Assembly: GCA_037974665.1 (NCBI GenBank)
Contig: CM075782.1
Location: forward strand, 41,096,851 to 41,160,850
From: Ehretia macrophylla
Taxonomy: Eukaryota > Streptophyta > Magnoliopsida > Boraginales > Ehretiaceae
Direction of reading: 5' to 3'
DNA: 64,000 nucleotides
Shown: piece by piece, positions 11,584 to 24,050 of the stretch
Layout of the letters: every line of letters starts with the position of its first letter
Numbering within the stretch: position 1 is the first letter of the stretch
Position numbers and translations under genes: made by a program
Notes under the pieces: generated by a model
Database searches by the model: none
What the model was told of the DNA's origin: nothing
The model's input: the letters and a program-made list of their open reading frames with translations, nothing else

Positions 11584-11954
11584 AGATGCTTTATTAGTCA
11601 CATTTCTATTATCGAGTCCCACGGCATCTTGGGCAAGACAACCTCGCTTCGCGTAGAGGCAGGGCCCACAAACTGAGGGCATGGGGCCTGTGACAAGGAC
11701 TCTGCCGCTCCGGTTCCCATAACTTTGGATCCGTATGGTGTTACGTAGTACACAACATACCGTTGGAAAGCTCTCCGAGAGCTCTACGACGGCACCCAGC
11801 CTGCTTGGCTGCGCTTGTTTTCGGAGTCCAAAATCAAACGTTTTCATCTGTTTTGGTCCACTTTTCATCTTTTTTTGCAAATTCTTCATCCCTGATCATT
11901 CGTCGGGAGCCGCGAAAAGGACGACAAATAATGGCTTTGCGCACTCAACATTAC

Positions 11955-12073
11955 GGGTGTGACCATACCAGCAGTAATACACCGGATCCTATTAGATCTC
12001 TGATGTTAAGCGTGCTTGGGAGAGAGTAGTACTAGGATGGGTGACCCCCAAGGAAGTCCTTGTATTGCACCCC
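11955..12073 (+). rRNA. 5S rRNA-like copy 14, intact internal promoter
   Basis: One of three copies whose whole internal promoter (box A GTTAAGCGTGCTTGGG, intermediate element, box C) equals the array consensus. C at -1 and T-run kept. Other changes are GTGTGACC at the start and ATTAGATCTCTGATG before box A. Confidence 0.89.
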
Positions 12074-12487
12074 CCTTTTCGTTTTGAATTTTTTGCCTCG
12101 TTCAGGCTTGTCAAGATGCTTTATCCATCACATTTCAATTACCGAGTCCCACAGCATATTGGGCAAGACAACTTAGCTTCGCTTAGAGGCTGGACACGCG
12201 AATCGAGATCGTGGGGCCTGTGACCAGGTCTCCGTCGCTTCGGTGACCATAACTTTTGATCCGTAAGTAGTTACATGGTGCACAGTATACCGTTGGAAAG
12301 CTCTCTGAGAGCTCTACGATGTGGACCGCCAGCTTGCATGGCAGCGCCTTTTTTTGGAGCTCAAAATTGATCATTTTCATCAGTTTCGGGCCACTTTTCT
12401 TCTTTTTGCTCTATTTTTTCATCCATGATCGTTCGTCTGGAGCAGCAAAAAGGACGACAAATAAGGGCTTTGTGCACACAGCATGAC

Positions 12488-12608
12488 GGGTGCGATCATG
12501 CCTGCAGTAATGCGCCAGATCCCATCAGATCTCTGAAGTTAAGCGTGCTTAGGAGAGAGTAGTACTAGGATGGATGACACCCAGGGAAGTCCTCGTGTTG
12601 TACACCCC
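12488..12608 (+). rRNA. 5S rRNA-like copy 15
   Basis: Two extra bases at the end (GTACACCCC). Box A GCGTGCTTAGG; box C GGATGGATGACAC. C at -1 present; GC block at about -14 reads GTGC. Confidence 0.86.
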
Positions 12609-13019
12609 TTTTCGTTTTGAATTTTTTGCCCTGTTCACGCTTGCCAAGATGTTTTATCTGTCTAATTTCTATTACCATATCCCACTGCATCTTGGGCAAG
12701 ACAACTTCGCTTCGCGTGAAGGCTGGGCCGGCAAACAGAGGGTATGGTGCCTGTGACCAGGTCTCTATCACTCCGGTGCCCATAAGTTTTGATCCGTAAA
12801 GAGTTATGCAGCGCACAGCATACCGTTGGAAAGCTCTTCGAGAGCTCTAAGACAGGGGCAACCAGCTTGCTAGGCTGCGCCTATTTTTGGAGCTCAAAAT
12901 CGATCATTTTTATCAGTTTCAGGCTACTCTTATTCTTTTGTGCTGTTTCTTCGTCCCTAATCGTTAGTCGGGAGCCGCAAAACGGACGACAAATAAGGGC
13001 TTTACGCACTCAACATGAC

Positions 13020-13138
13020 GGGTACGATCATACCTGCAGTAATGCACCAGATCCCATCAGATTTCCGAAGTTAAGCGTGCTTGGGAGAAAGTAGTACAAG
13101 GATAGGTGACCCCTAGGGAAGTCCTCGTGTTGCACCCC
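13020..13138 (+). rRNA. 5S rRNA-like copy 16
   Basis: No indels. Box A is intact. Intermediate element GAGAAAGTAGTACAAGG and box C GGATAGGTGACC are altered. Full C6-T4 end. Confidence 0.87.
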
Positions 13139-13552
13139 CCTTTTCGTTTTGAATTTTTTGCCCCGTTCAGGCTTGCCAAGATGCTTTATCTGTCACATTT
13201 CTATTACCGAGTCCCACGGCATCTTAGGCAAGACAACTTCACTTCACGTAGAGGCTGGGCCAGTAAACTGAGGGCGTGGGGCCCGTGATCAGGTCTCCAT
13301 CGCTCCGGTGCCCATAATTTTTGATCCGTAAGGTGTTATGCGGTGCACAACATACAGTTGGAAAGCTCTCCGAGAGCTCTACGATGGGGATACCCAGCCT
13401 GCTTGGCTGTGCCTGTTTTCACATCCCAAAATTGAACATTTTCATCAGTTTTGGTCTACTTTTCATATTTTTTCGCTATTTGTTCGTCCCTGATCGTTCG
13501 TCGGGATCCGCAAAAAGAACGACAAATAATGGATTTGGGCACTCAACATTAC

Positions 13553-13670
13553 AGGTGCGGTCATACCAATAGTAATACACCAGATCCATCAGATCTCCAA
13601 CGTTAAGCGTGCTTGGGAGAGAGTAGTACTAGGATGGGTGACCCCCAAGGAAGTCCTCGTGTTGTACCCC
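13553..13670 (+). rRNA. 5S rRNA-like copy 17, no T-run
   Basis: The internal promoter is fully consensus, but the end reads CCCCCCTTGTCG, so the first TTTT terminator is gone; the next T-run is 10-15 bp downstream. One base is lost in GGATCCCATC. Starts AGGTGCG. Confidence 0.87.
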
Positions 13671-14084
13671 CCTTGTCGTTTTGAATTTTTTGCCCCGTTC
13701 AGGCTTGCCAAGATGCTTTATCCATCACATTTCTATTACCGAGTCCCACGGCATCTTGGGCAAGATAACTTTGCTTCGCGTAGAGGCTGGTCCAGCAAAT
13801 TGAGGGCGTGGGGCCTATGACCAATTCTCCGTCGCTCCAGTGACCATAACTTTTGATCCGTAAGGTGTTAGGTTGTGCACAACATACCGTTGGAAAGCTC
13901 TCCGAGAGCTCTACGACGGGGGCACCCATCCCGATCGGCTGCGCCTATTTTCGCATCCCAAAATTGAACTTTTTTATTAGTTTCGGTCTACTTTTCATCT
14001 TTTTGCGCTATTTCTTTGTCCTTGATTGTTCGTCAGGAGCCACAAAAAGGACGACAAATAATGGCTTTGTGCACACAGCATACC

Positions 14085-14203
14085 GGGTGCGATCATACAA
14101 GCAGTAATGCACTGGATCCTATCAGATCTTCGAAGTTAAGCGTGCTTGGGAGATAGTAGTACTAGGATGGGTGACCCCCAAGGAAGTCCTCGTGTTGCAC
14201 CCC
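14085..14203 (+). rRNA. 5S rRNA-like copy 18
   Basis: No indels; box A and box C intact; a single change GAGATAG in the intermediate element. C at -1 (ATACC before GGGTGCG). Among the better preserved copies. Confidence 0.88.
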
Positions 14204-14618
14204 CCTTTTCATTTTAAATTTTTTGCACCGTTCAAGCTTACCAAGATGTTTTATCTGACACATTTCTATTACCATGTCCCACAGCATATTGGGCAGGACA
14301 ACTTTGCTTCACGTAGCGGCTGGGCTCGCAAAATGAGGGCGTGGCGCCTATGACCTAGCCTTCGTCGCTCGGGTACCCATAACTTTTAATCCGTAAAGAA
14401 TTATGCAGCGCATAGCATACCGTTGAAAAGCTCTCCAAGAGCTCTATGATGGAGCACCAAGTCTGCTCGCCTGCGCCTGTTTTCGGAGCCCAAAATCGAA
14501 CATTTTCATCATTTTCGGCACACTTTTGTTTTTTTTTTGCGATGTTTCGTCGTCCTAGATCGTTCCTCGGGAGCCGCAAAAAGGACAATAAATAAAGGCT
14601 TTGCGCACTCAACATGAC

Positions 14619-14737
14619 GGGTACGATCATACCAGCAGTAATGCATCGGATCCCATCAGATCTCCGTTGTTAAGCGTGCTTAGGAGAGAGTAGTACTAGG
14701 ATCGGTGACCCCCAGGGAAGTCCTCGTGTTGCACCCC
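14619..14737 (+). rRNA. 5S rRNA-like copy 19
   Basis: No indels. Box A GCGTGCTTAGG preceded by CCGTTG; box C GGATCGGTGACC. The upstream box is AAATAAAGG; C at -1. Confidence 0.87.
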
Positions 14738-15151
14738 CTTTTTCTTTTTGAATTTTTTGCCCCGTTCAGTCTTGCCAAGATGCTTTATCTGTCACATTTC
14801 TATTACCGAATCCCATGTCATCTTGGGCAAGACAACTTCACTTCGCATAGACGCTGGGCCCGCAAACTGAGGGCAAGGGGCCAGTGACAAGGTCTCCGTT
14901 GCTTCGGTGCCCACAACTTTTGATCCGTAAAGAGTAATAGAGCGCACAACATACCGTTGGAATGCTCTCCGAGAGCTCTATGACGGGGACAGCAAGCCTT
15001 CGAGGCTGCGCCTATTTTCAGAGCCAAAAATTGAATATTTTCATCAGTTTTGGGCTACTTTTCTTCTTTTTGCGCCGTTTCTTCAAACCTGATCGTTCGT
15101 CGGGAGTCACAAAAAGGACGACAAATGAGGGCTTTACGCACTCAACATGAC

Positions 15152-15270
15152 GGGTGTGATCATACTAGCAGTAATGCACCAGATCCCATCAGATCTTCAA
15201 AATTAAGCGCGCTTGGTAGAGAATAGTACTAGCATGGGTGACCCCCAAGGAAGTCCTTATGCTGCACCCC
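15152..15270 (+). rRNA. 5S rRNA-like copy 20
   Basis: No indels. Box A AATTAAGCGCGCTTGGT; box C starts GCATGGG; GTGCTGC near the end. Upstream box AAATGAGG is weaker than usual. Confidence 0.86.
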
Positions 15271-15684
15271 CCTTTTCGTTTTGAATTTTTTGCCTTGTTC
15301 AAGCTTGCCAAGATGCTTTATCCGTCACATTTATATTACCAAATCCCACAGCACCTTGGGCAAGACAACTTCACTTCACGTAGAGGCTGGGCCAGCAAAC
15401 CGAGGGCGTGGGGTATGTGACCAGGTATCTGTCGCTCCGGTACCCATAACTTTTGATCCGTAATGAGTTATAAAGTGCACAGCATACTGTTGGAAACCTC
15501 TCCGAGAGCTCTACGAAGGAGGCAACAAGCCTACTTGGCTGCTCCTATTTTCAGAGCCCAAAATGAAATATTTTCATCAGTTTCGGGCCACGTTTATTCT
15601 TTTTGTGCTATTTGTTCGACACTGATAGTTCGTCGGGAGCCACGAAAAGGACGACAAATAAGGGCTTTGCGCACTAAACATGAT

Positions 15685-15803
15685 GGGTGTGATCATACCA
15701 GTATTAATGCAACAGAACCCATCAGATCTCTGAAATTAAGCGTGCTTGGGAGAGAATAGTACTAGGATGGGTGACCCCTAGGGAAGTCCTCGTGTTGCAC
15801 CCC
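15685..15803 (+). rRNA. 5S rRNA-like copy 21
   Basis: No indels. CAGTATTAATGCAACAGAAC replaces the usual text at positions 15-34. Box A AATTAAGCGTGCTTGGG; box C intact. T at -1. Confidence 0.87.
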
Positions 15804-16217
15804 CCTTTTTGTTTTGATTTTTTTGCCCCGTTCAGGCTTGCCAAGATGCTTTATCCGTCATATTTCTATTATCGAGTCTCACGTCATCTTGGGCAAGACA
15901 ACTTCGCTTTGCGTAGAGGCTGGGCCGGTAAACTGAGGGCGTGGGGCCCGTGACTAGGTCTCTGTCGCTCCGGTGCCCATAGACTTTGATCCGTAAGGTG
16001 TTATGCAGTGGACATCATACCGTCGGAAAGCTCTCCGAGAGCTCTACGATAGGGGCGCCCAGCCTGCTCATCTACACTTGTTTTCGGAGCCCAAAATCGA
16101 ACGTTTGCATTAGTTTCGGTCCACTTTCCATCTTTTTACGCTATTTTTTCATCCCTGATCATTCGTCAGGAGCTGTAAAAAGGACGACAAACAAGGGCTT
16201 TGCGCACTCAATATGAC

Positions 16218-16336
16218 GGGTGCGATTATACCAGCAGTAATGCACCGGATCCCATCAGATCTCCGAAGTTAATTTTGCTTGGAAGAGAGTAGTACTAGGA
16301 TGGGTGACCCCCAGGGAAGTCTTCTTGTTGCACCCC
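16218..16336 (+). rRNA. 5S rRNA-like copy 22
   Basis: No indels. Box A GTTAATTTTGCTTGGAAG is badly altered; intermediate element and box C intact. The AAATAA box is AAACAA. Confidence 0.86.
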
Positions 16337-16758
16337 TTTTTTCGTTTCAAATTTTTTGCCCCGTTTAGGCTTGCTTAGATGCTTTATCCGTCACATTTCT
16401 ATTACCGAGTCCCACGGCATCTTGGGGTAGACACCTTTGCTTTGCTTAGAGGCTGGGCCCGGAAACTAAGGGCGTGGGGCCTTTGACCAGGTCTCCGTTG
16501 CTCCGGTGCCCATAACCTTTGATCCGTAAGGTGTTATGCAGCACACAGCATGCCGTTGGAAAGCTCTACGAGAGCTCTACCACAGGGGCAACAAGCCTGC
16601 TCGGCTGCACCTATTTTCGGCTCACAAAATCGAACCTTTTTCTCAATTTGAAGGCACTTTTCTTCTTTTTGTGCTATTTCTTCGTCTCTGATCGTTCGTC
16701 GAGAGCCGAAAAGCGGCGAAAAGGACGACAAATAAGGGCTTTGCACACTCAACATGAC

Positions 16759-16877
16759 GGGTGCGATCATACCAGCAGTAATGCATCGGATCCTATCAGA
16801 TCTCCGAAGTTAATCATACTTGGGAGAGAGTAGTACTAGTATGGGTGACCCCCTGGGAAGTCCTCGCGTTACACCCC
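16759..16877 (+). rRNA. 5S rRNA-like copy 23
   Basis: Start consensus. Box A GTTAATCATACTTGGG carries G56T; T96 is retained (CCCCCTGGG). The spacer upstream has a small duplication (GCCGAAAAGCGGCGAAAAGG). Start of the stretch with B-type spacers. Confidence 0.87.
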
Positions 16878-17290
16878 CATTTTCGTTTTGGCTTTTTGCC
16901 CCGTTCATGCTTGCCAAATTGCGTTAGTTGTCAAATTTCTATTACCGAGTCCTATGATATCTTGGGCAAGACAACTTCTCTTCACGTAGAGTTTGGGCCT
17001 GCAAACTGAGGGTGTGGGGCCTGTGACCAGGTCTCCGTCGCTCCGGTGCCTATAACTTTTGATTCGTAAGGAGTTATGCAGTGCACAGCATACCGTTGAA
17101 AAGCTCTCCGAGAGCTCTACGATGGGGGCAATACGCCTGCTCATCTGTGCCATTTTTCATAGCCCAAAATCGAACTTTTTAATCATTTTTGGCATACTTT
17201 TTTTCTTTTTGCGCTGTTTCGTCATCCCTGATGGTTCATCGGGAGCCGCGAAAAGGACGATAAATTAGGGCTTTGCGCACTCAACATGAC

Positions 17291-17409
17291 GGGTGCGATC
17301 ATACCAGCAGTAATGCACTAGATCCTATCAGATCTCTGAAGTTAAGCATGCTTGGGATAGAGCAGTACTAGGATAGGTGACCCCCTTGGAAGTCCTCGTG
17401 TTGCACCCC
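17291..17409 (+). rRNA. 5S rRNA-like copy 24
   Basis: No indels. Box A GCATGCTTGGG; intermediate element GATAGAGCAGTAC; box C GGATAGGTGACC. The same GATAGAGCAGTAC recurs in copy 30, pointing to a shared ancestor. B-type spacer follows. Confidence 0.87.
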
Positions 17410-17822
17410 CATTTTCGTTTTGTTTTTTTGCCTCGTTCATTCTTGCCAAATTGCTTTATCCGTCACATTTCTATTATCAAGTCCCACGGTATCTTGGGCA
17501 AGACAACTTCGCTTGGTATAGAGGCTGGGCCCACAAACGGAGGGCGTGGGGCCTGTGACCACGTCTCCGTTGTTCCAGTGCCCATAACTTTTGATCCGTA
17601 AGGAGTTATGCGGTGCTCAGCATACCGTTGGAAAGCTCTCTAACAGTTCTACGACTGGGGTAGCGAGCCTGCTCAGCTGGGCCTATTTTTAGAGGCCAAA
17701 ATCAAACTTTTTCATTAGTTTCGCAAAACTTTTCTTCATTTTGTGCTGTTCTTCCGTCCCCGATCATTCGTCGGGAGCCGCAAAAACCACGACAAATAAG
17801 TGCTTTGCACACTCAACATGAC

Positions 17823-17955
17823 GGGTGCGATCATACCAGTAGTAATGCATCGGATCCCATAAGATCTCCGAAGTTATGCGTGCTTGGGAGAGAGTAGTAC
17901 TAGGATAGGTGACCTAGGATAGGTGACCCCTAGGGAAGTCCTCGTGTTGCACCCC
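17823..17955 (+). pseudogene. 5S copy 25 with 14-bp duplication in box C
   Basis: TAGGATAGGTGACC is repeated in tandem at about 17910-17937, adding 14 bp inside the internal promoter. Box A reads TTATGCGTGCTTGGG. The RNA would be 133 nt and could not fold normally. Confidence 0.88.
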
Positions 17956-18368
17956 CCTTTTCGTTTTGAAGTTTTTGCCCTGTTCGAGCCTGCGAAGATG
18001 CTTTATCCATTACACTTCTATTACCGAGTCCTACGGCATCTTGGACAAGACAACTTCACTTCGCATAGAGGCTGGGCCCGCAAACTGTGGGCGTGGGGCC
18101 TTTGACTAGGTCCCCGTAGCTCCGGTGCCTATAACGTTTGATCCGTAAGGACTTATACAGCGCATAGCATACCGTTGGAAAGCTCCTTGAGAGCTCTACG
18201 ACGGGGCAGCAAGCTTGCTCGGCTGCGCCTATTTTCGGAGCCTAGAATTGAACATTTTTATCAGTTTCGAGCCACTTTTCTTCTTTTTGCGCTATTTTAT
18301 CGTCTCTAATCGTTCGTCCGGAGCCGCGAAAAGGACAAAAAATAAGGGCTTTGCGTACTCAACATGAC

Positions 18369-18487
18369 GGTTGTGATCATACCAGCTGTAATGCACCAGA
18401 TCCCATCAAATCTCCGAAGTTAATCGTGCTAGGGAGAGAGTAGTACTAGGATGGGTGACCACCTGGGAAGTCCTCGTGTTGCACCCC
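18369..18487 (+). rRNA. 5S rRNA-like copy 26
   Basis: No indels. Starts GGTTGTG. Box A TTAATCGTGCTAGGG (G56T), the same as copy 7. T96 retained (CACCTGGG). The 3' end CCCCCTATTTCG has no TTTT. B-type spacer. Confidence 0.86.
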
Positions 18488-18899
18488 CTATTTCGTTTTG
18501 TTTTTTTGCCACGTTCGTTCTTGCCAAATTGTTTTATCCATCACATTTCTATTACCGAATCCCACGGCATCTTGGGCAAGACAACCTCGCTTCACGTAGA
18601 GGCTGTGCCCGCAAACTGATGGCGTGGCACCTGACCTGGTCTCTGTCGCTCTGGTGCCCATATCTTTTGATCCGTAATGAGTTATGTAGTGCACAACATA
18701 CTGTTGGAAAGCTCTCCGAGAGCTCTACGACGAAGGCAAAAAGTTTGCTCGACATACTGTTTGCTCAGAACCCAAAATCAAATGTTTTCATCAATTTTAG
18801 GCAACTTTTTTTTCTTTTTGCGCTGTTTATTCATCCCTGATCATTCTTCGGGAGTCGCAAAAAGGATGACAAATAAGGGCTTTGCGCACTCAACATAAT

Positions 18900-19018
18900 G
18901 GGTGCGATCATAACAGGAGTAATGCACCGGATCCCATCAGATCTCCAAAGTTAATTGTGCTGGGGAAAGAGTAGTACTAGGATGGGTGACCCCCTTGGAA
19001 GTCCTCTTATTGCGCCCC
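18900..19018 (+). rRNA. 5S rRNA-like copy 27
   Basis: No indels. Box A TTAATTGTGCTGGGG (G56T); box C intact; the end reads TTGCGCCCCCC. T at -1. B-type spacer. Confidence 0.87.
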
Positions 19019-19430
19019 CCTTTTCGTTTTGTTTTTTTGCCCCGTTCATGCTTGCCAAATTGTTTTATCCATCACATTTCTATTACCGAGTCCACCCTCA
19101 TCTTGGCCTAGACAACTTCTCTTCGCGTAGCGGTTGGGCCCCCAAACCGAGGTCATGGGGCCTGTGACCAAGTCTCTGTTGCTCCGATGCCCATAACTTT
19201 TGATTCGTAAAGAGTTATACAGTGCACAACATACCGTCGGAAAGCTCTCCGAGAGCTCTACGACAGGGGCACCAAGCCTGCCCGGCTGCGCCAATGTTCG
19301 GAGCCCAAAACTTAATATTTTCTTCAATTTTGTGCCACTTTTCTTCTTTTTGTGCGGTTTCTTCGTCCCTGATCGTTCGTCATGAGGCGTGAAAAGGACG
19401 ACAAATAAAGGCTTTGCGCACTCAGCATAC

Positions 19431-19549
19431 GGGTGCGATCATACCAGCAGCAATGCACCGGATCCCATTAGATCTCCGAAATTAAGCGTGCTTGGGAAAG
19501 AGTAGTACTAGGATGGGTGACCCCCAAGGAAGTCCTAGTGTTGCACCCT
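19431..19549 (+). rRNA. 5S rRNA-like copy 28
   Basis: No indels within 5S; one G is missing just upstream (CATAC for CATGAC). Box A AATTAAGCGTGCTTGGG; GGAAAGAG; box C intact. A-type spacer among B-type neighbours. Confidence 0.87.
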
Positions 19550-19972
19550 CTTTTTGTTTGGAATTTTTTACCCCGTTCAGGCTTGCCAAGATGCTTTATC
19601 CGTCACATTTCTATTATCGAGTCCCACGGCATCTTGGGCAAGACAACTTCGCTTTGGTTAGAGGCTGGGACCGGAAACTAAGGGCGTGGGGCCTTTGACC
19701 AGGTCTTCGTTGCTCCGGTGCCCATAACCTTTGATCCGTAAGTAGTTATGCAGCACATAGCATGCCGTTGGAAAGCTATACAAGAGCTCTACCACAGGGG
19801 CAGTAAGCCTACTCAGCCGTGCCTATTTTCGGCGCACAAAATTGAACATTTTCATCAATTTCAAGGCACTTTTCTTCTTTTTGCGTTGTTTCTTCGTCCC
19901 TGATCGTTCATCGAGAGTCACGAAAAGGATGACAAATAAGGGCTGTGCATACTCAACATGACGGGTACGATC

Positions 19973-20091
19973 ATACCAGTAGTAATGCATCGAATCCTAT
20001 CAGATATCCAAAGTTAATCGTGTTTGGGAGAGAGTAGTACTAGGATGGGTGACCCCCTGGGAAGTTCTCGCGTTATACCCCCTTTTTCATT
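19973..20091 (+). rRNA. 5S rRNA-like copy 29
   Basis: No indels. Box A TTAATCGTGTTTGGG (G56T); T96 retained; the end reads GCGTTATACCCC. B-type spacer. Confidence 0.87.
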
Positions 20092-20494
20092 TTGTTTTTT
20101 TGCCCCGTTCATGCTTGCCAAATTGCTTTAGCTGCCAAATTTCTATTACCGAGTCCCACGGCATCTTGGGCAAGACAACTTCACTCGCGTAGAGGCTGGG
20201 CCCGCAAACCGAGGGCGTGGGGCCTGTGACCTGGTCTTAGTCGCTCTAGTGCCCATAACTTTTGATCTGTAAGGAGTTATGCGGCACACAACTTACCGTT
20301 GGAAAGCTCCCTAAGAGCTCTACGACGGGGGCAGCAAGCCTGCTCATCTACGCCATTTTTCATAGCCCAAAATCAAACATTTTTTAGCACTTTTGGCCCA
20401 CTTTCTTTCTTTTTGCGCTATTTCGTCGTCCTTGATGGTTCGTTGGGAGCAGCGAAAAGGACGACAAATAACGGCTTTGCACACTCAACATGAC

Positions 20495-20613
20495 GGGTGC
20501 GATCATACCAGCAGTAATGCACCAGATCCCATCAGATCTCCAAAGTTAAGCATGCTTGGGATAGAGCAGTACTAGAATGGGTGACCCCTTTGTAAGTCCT
20601 CGTATTGCACCCC
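20495..20613 (+). rRNA. 5S rRNA-like copy 30
   Basis: No indels; consensus start. Box A GCATGCTTGGG, GATAGAGCAGTAC as in copy 24, then AGAATGGGTGACC. B-type spacer. Confidence 0.87.
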
Positions 20614-21025
20614 CCTTTTTGTTTTGTTTTTTTGCCCCGTTCATTTTTGCCAAATTGCTTTATCCATCACATTTATGTTATCGAGTCCCACGGCATCTTG
20701 GGCAAGACAACTTCACTTCGCGTAGAGGCTGGACCCACAAACTGAGGGCGTGGGGTCTGTGACCAGGTCTCCGTTGCTCCGTTGCCCATAACTTTTGATT
20801 CGTAAGGAGTTATGCAGCGCACAACATATCGTTGGAAAGCTTTCTGAGAGCTTTACGACACCGGTAGTGAGCCACCTCAGTTGTGCCTATTTTTGGAGTC
20901 CAAAATCGAACGTTTTCATCAGTTTTGTGAAACTTTTCTTCATTTGCGCTGTTCTTTGGTCCCCGATCTTTCGTCGGGAGCCGCAAAAAGCATGACAAAT
21001 AAGTGCTTTGCGTACTCAACCTGAC

Positions 21026-21144
21026 GGATGCGATCAAACCAGAAGTAATGTATCAGATCCCGTCAGATATCCGAAGTTATGTGTGCTTGGGAGAGAGTAG
21101 TTCTAGGATGGGTGACCCCTAGGGAAGTCCTCGTGTTGTACCCC
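21026..21144 (+). rRNA. 5S rRNA-like copy 31
   Basis: Starts GGATGCG, a start also seen in functional plant 5S. CATCAAACCAGAAG follows. Box A TTATGTGTGCTTGGG; GTAGTTCTAGG; box C intact. The downstream spacer is interrupted by the LTR at 21554. Confidence 0.86.
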
Positions 21145-21548
21145 CCTTTTCGCTTTGAATTTTTTTCCCCGTTCAGGCTTGCCAAGATGCTTTATCCGTC
21201 ACACTTCTATTACCAAGTTTCACAACATCTTGGACAAGACAACTTCACTTCGCGTAGAGGCTGGGCCCGCAAACTGTAGGCGTGGGGCCTTTGACCAGGT
21301 TTCCATCGCTCCGGTGCCCATAACTTTTGATCCGTAAGGTGTTACGGGGCGCACAGCATACCGTTGGAAAGCTCTCAGAGAGCTCTACGACAGGGGGCCA
21401 AGCCTGCTCGGCTGCACCTATTTTTGGAGCCAAAAATCGAACGTTTTCATCAATTTTGGTCAACTTTTCAACTTTTTGCGCTATTTCTTCGACCTTGATC
21501 GTTCGCTGGGAGCCGCGAAAAGGACAACAAATAAGGGCTTTGCGCACT

Positions 21549-21553
21549 CAACA
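21549..21553. repeat. Target-site duplication CAACA, left
   Basis: CAACA directly left of the LTR; identical CAACA at 25436-25440. It corresponds to positions -9 to -5 of 5S copy 32. Confidence 0.92.
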
Positions 21554-23670
21554 TGTCACGCCCCAACCCGGCCTATAAGGTTAGAATAGGGTGTGAACTA
21601 AACATTCAAGTAATATCACGTGCTTAGCTGTTTATGAAGATTTAACAGCTAATGATTTAGACTAGACTCCAAGGTTTTTCTAGAAAACGGGCAGCATAAC
21701 GGGCTGTAATTGGCTCTTTGGTTTAACCTAATTCTCTAAACACCTCAAAATTTACTATCTCAAGTTCATTTCCAACTGAGATTGTTGTTTATCATCAATT
21801 GAAATGCCTATTGGTTATCTTGATGTCTCGTTTGATTTATAACCTAACATGATACTATGTCTCGTTTGTTTGTTTGTGCTCGTTTCAAAATATACCTGTT
21901 GATCTTAGCTTAATAGTGAGTACCTGTTAAGATTGGATAAGTTCATTTACTTAGTCCTTAACTAAGCGTCATAACATATGATAGATACTAGCGGTAATAA
22001 AAGCAAAACGGTCATAGTAGTGTCTAGTGCCTGTCTAGCAATATCAGTACAAACCAAAATTAGGCCCCAAATTACAACAGGGGTCTTTACATTACAACAT
22101 CGAGCAATATAAAAGGAAATAGTCTTCAAGTAGCATAGAGTTCACAAGTAGCCATAATCAAGCAAGGCACATAGGACAGGCAATCACTCCAATGAATCAT
22201 CGTTAGGCACATCGTCCTCAGGTACCTGTTCTTGATCTTCTTCACCTGAGATGATAAAAGAGGGTGAGTCCTTATGAACTCAGCGAAGGGGAAACGAGAT
22301 ATAAGTTTTGAAACTTATTTTCCGGTTCAACTTATGAAATCCTTTTGCAAGCATGAATATAACAATAATACAAGTATAGGAACAGAAATACAAGTCTTTC
22401 CTCCCCGAGGTTCTCTAGGAACCAAGCGAGAGTACTTATACAGATAGTAAAAGGATACAGTGAGCTTTTGCTCTCAAATCAATTTCAGAATCAGATGTTG
22501 CGACCGACTTCAAATAACCCCAAAACACGCTAGATGGGTATACTCCGGATGTACCCCGAAATCCTACGACCCAACTCTCCGAGGGTGGAATGCCAAGCGA
22601 GAGAGGGAATTGAACCATGGTAGTCACGGGAGCACTGGCAAGCCCTATGCCGCCTGACGTTTGTGAAACGCTACCATTCCACAATGAAAGGTTGCAACCT
22701 TGTATACAATGCCCATTTATGTCATTTAACATTTCACATTAGGAGGTCAAAAAAGTAGGTTGCCTCCGAGGAAGTATATGATCACATTTTGACATATTGG
22801 CATATAATGCATTGTAAGAACATATAATCATTTCATATATCCATTTGAAAGCAATTAAACTTTAACGGGCAGCCAAGTAATCATGTTCAATTAAACCATT
22901 GAATATCTTTTAACAATTCACATTAGGAGGACAACAAAGTAGGTTGCCTCCGAGCAATTTCAAGATCACATGTTATCGAGTAATCAAACGAGGCATGATA
23001 AGACAAGTGATTTCACTTGAAAGGCATATAGAGCCATATGAACATTAAACGGGCAGCCATGTAACACATGCAAGTCAAGTCATATAACTCATTTCAAAGT
23101 CCACGTAATCAAGTGATAAGATTATTCAACATGCAATATCATTTACGTGGGTTTGGTTGCGAGAAAAGCTCATTTGTCAACATGCGATGATCAAATTCAC
23201 ATTTGAGGTTATAAGGCATTTACGGGCAGCCCACTAAGCATATAATTTCCACAAAGTATCCAAATGATCAACACTTAACAAGACTACCTAGTCATTAGGG
23301 TTTCCATTTCATGCTTAACCGTGTGATTAAACCCTAAGTCAACTCAAAATCATTCTCAAGTCATGCATCATTCAATTCAAACATCTTCAAGTACTCAAAA
23401 CAGTCCACACAACATCCCAACACCACAATTCCAAGCAATTAGTACCACAAGAGAGGTTACAACAATTTTCCAAGCATATAACTAAGTGAAACCTTTACTG
23501 CAATAGGCTGTTTTCTCACAATCAATAGGATAAACAAACAATATCAAAATCTAGTGAATAAGATTTCAAATTAAAGCTTAAGAAGTTAAATAAAATCAGA
23601 AATAAACCTTGCATCAATTGGTGTTCGGGATCATTAGATATAGCCGAAACAGTAGAATAGCACAAAACTG

Positions 23671-24050
23671 TCCAGATTTGTACATATTTCGATAATTGAC
23701 GTTTTTGAGGTCCTTAGGGTCATATTCAGCCTTAGTCCATTTCTGACAAAAATGTCCAGAACTGAAATATATAGCATCACACCAATTTTCATGCATTTTG
23801 GACATCATTCACTAAGTAAAATATGGTTCGTTCTACAAGGTCAGTGCATCTGCCAAAACCTGCTTCATTTTTCCAGATTTCCAGATTTGGATACATTTTA
23901 AAGATTTGCCATTTTGAGGACCTTAGAGTCAAAATTATCTTCTTTCTATTTCTGTGAAAAATGTTCAAAACTGTCCAAACTAGTCACCTACCAATTTTGG
24001 AGCATTTTCAACATCATTTTACTAGCTAAACTTACCTCGAAACAGACTGG
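23671..24050. repeat. About 209-bp internal duplication in LTR
   Basis: TCCAGATTTGTACAT at 23671 recurs as TCCAGATTTGGATACAT at 23880, followed in both by GAGG(T/A)CCTTAG and TCACC(T)ACCAATTTT-like text. It corresponds to the duplication at 337-720. Confidence 0.72.

Larger units (their letters stand above)
11579..21553 (+). repeat. Forward 5S array, segment II (copies 14-31)
   Basis: Eighteen units of 522-546 bp, mostly 531-534. The first half has A-type spacers (GAATTTTTTGCCCC, CTTGCCAAGATGC). From about 16.88 kb B-type spacers (GTTTTTTTGCCCC, CATGCTTGCCAAATTGC) become common. Units ending at copies 14, 17 and 22 share the GGTGTTA and CACCCAGCC or CGCCCAGCC spacer variants; copies 14 and 17 are 1598 bp apart, exactly three units. 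The spacers hold no gene. Confidence 0.95.

Noticed and set aside
22436..22732. 98-codon minus-strand frame in the LTR core block
   Set aside because: It covers the core shared by the LTRs, but the corresponding blocks at 9661 and 50350 do not conserve the frame; more likely a regulatory core than a gene.
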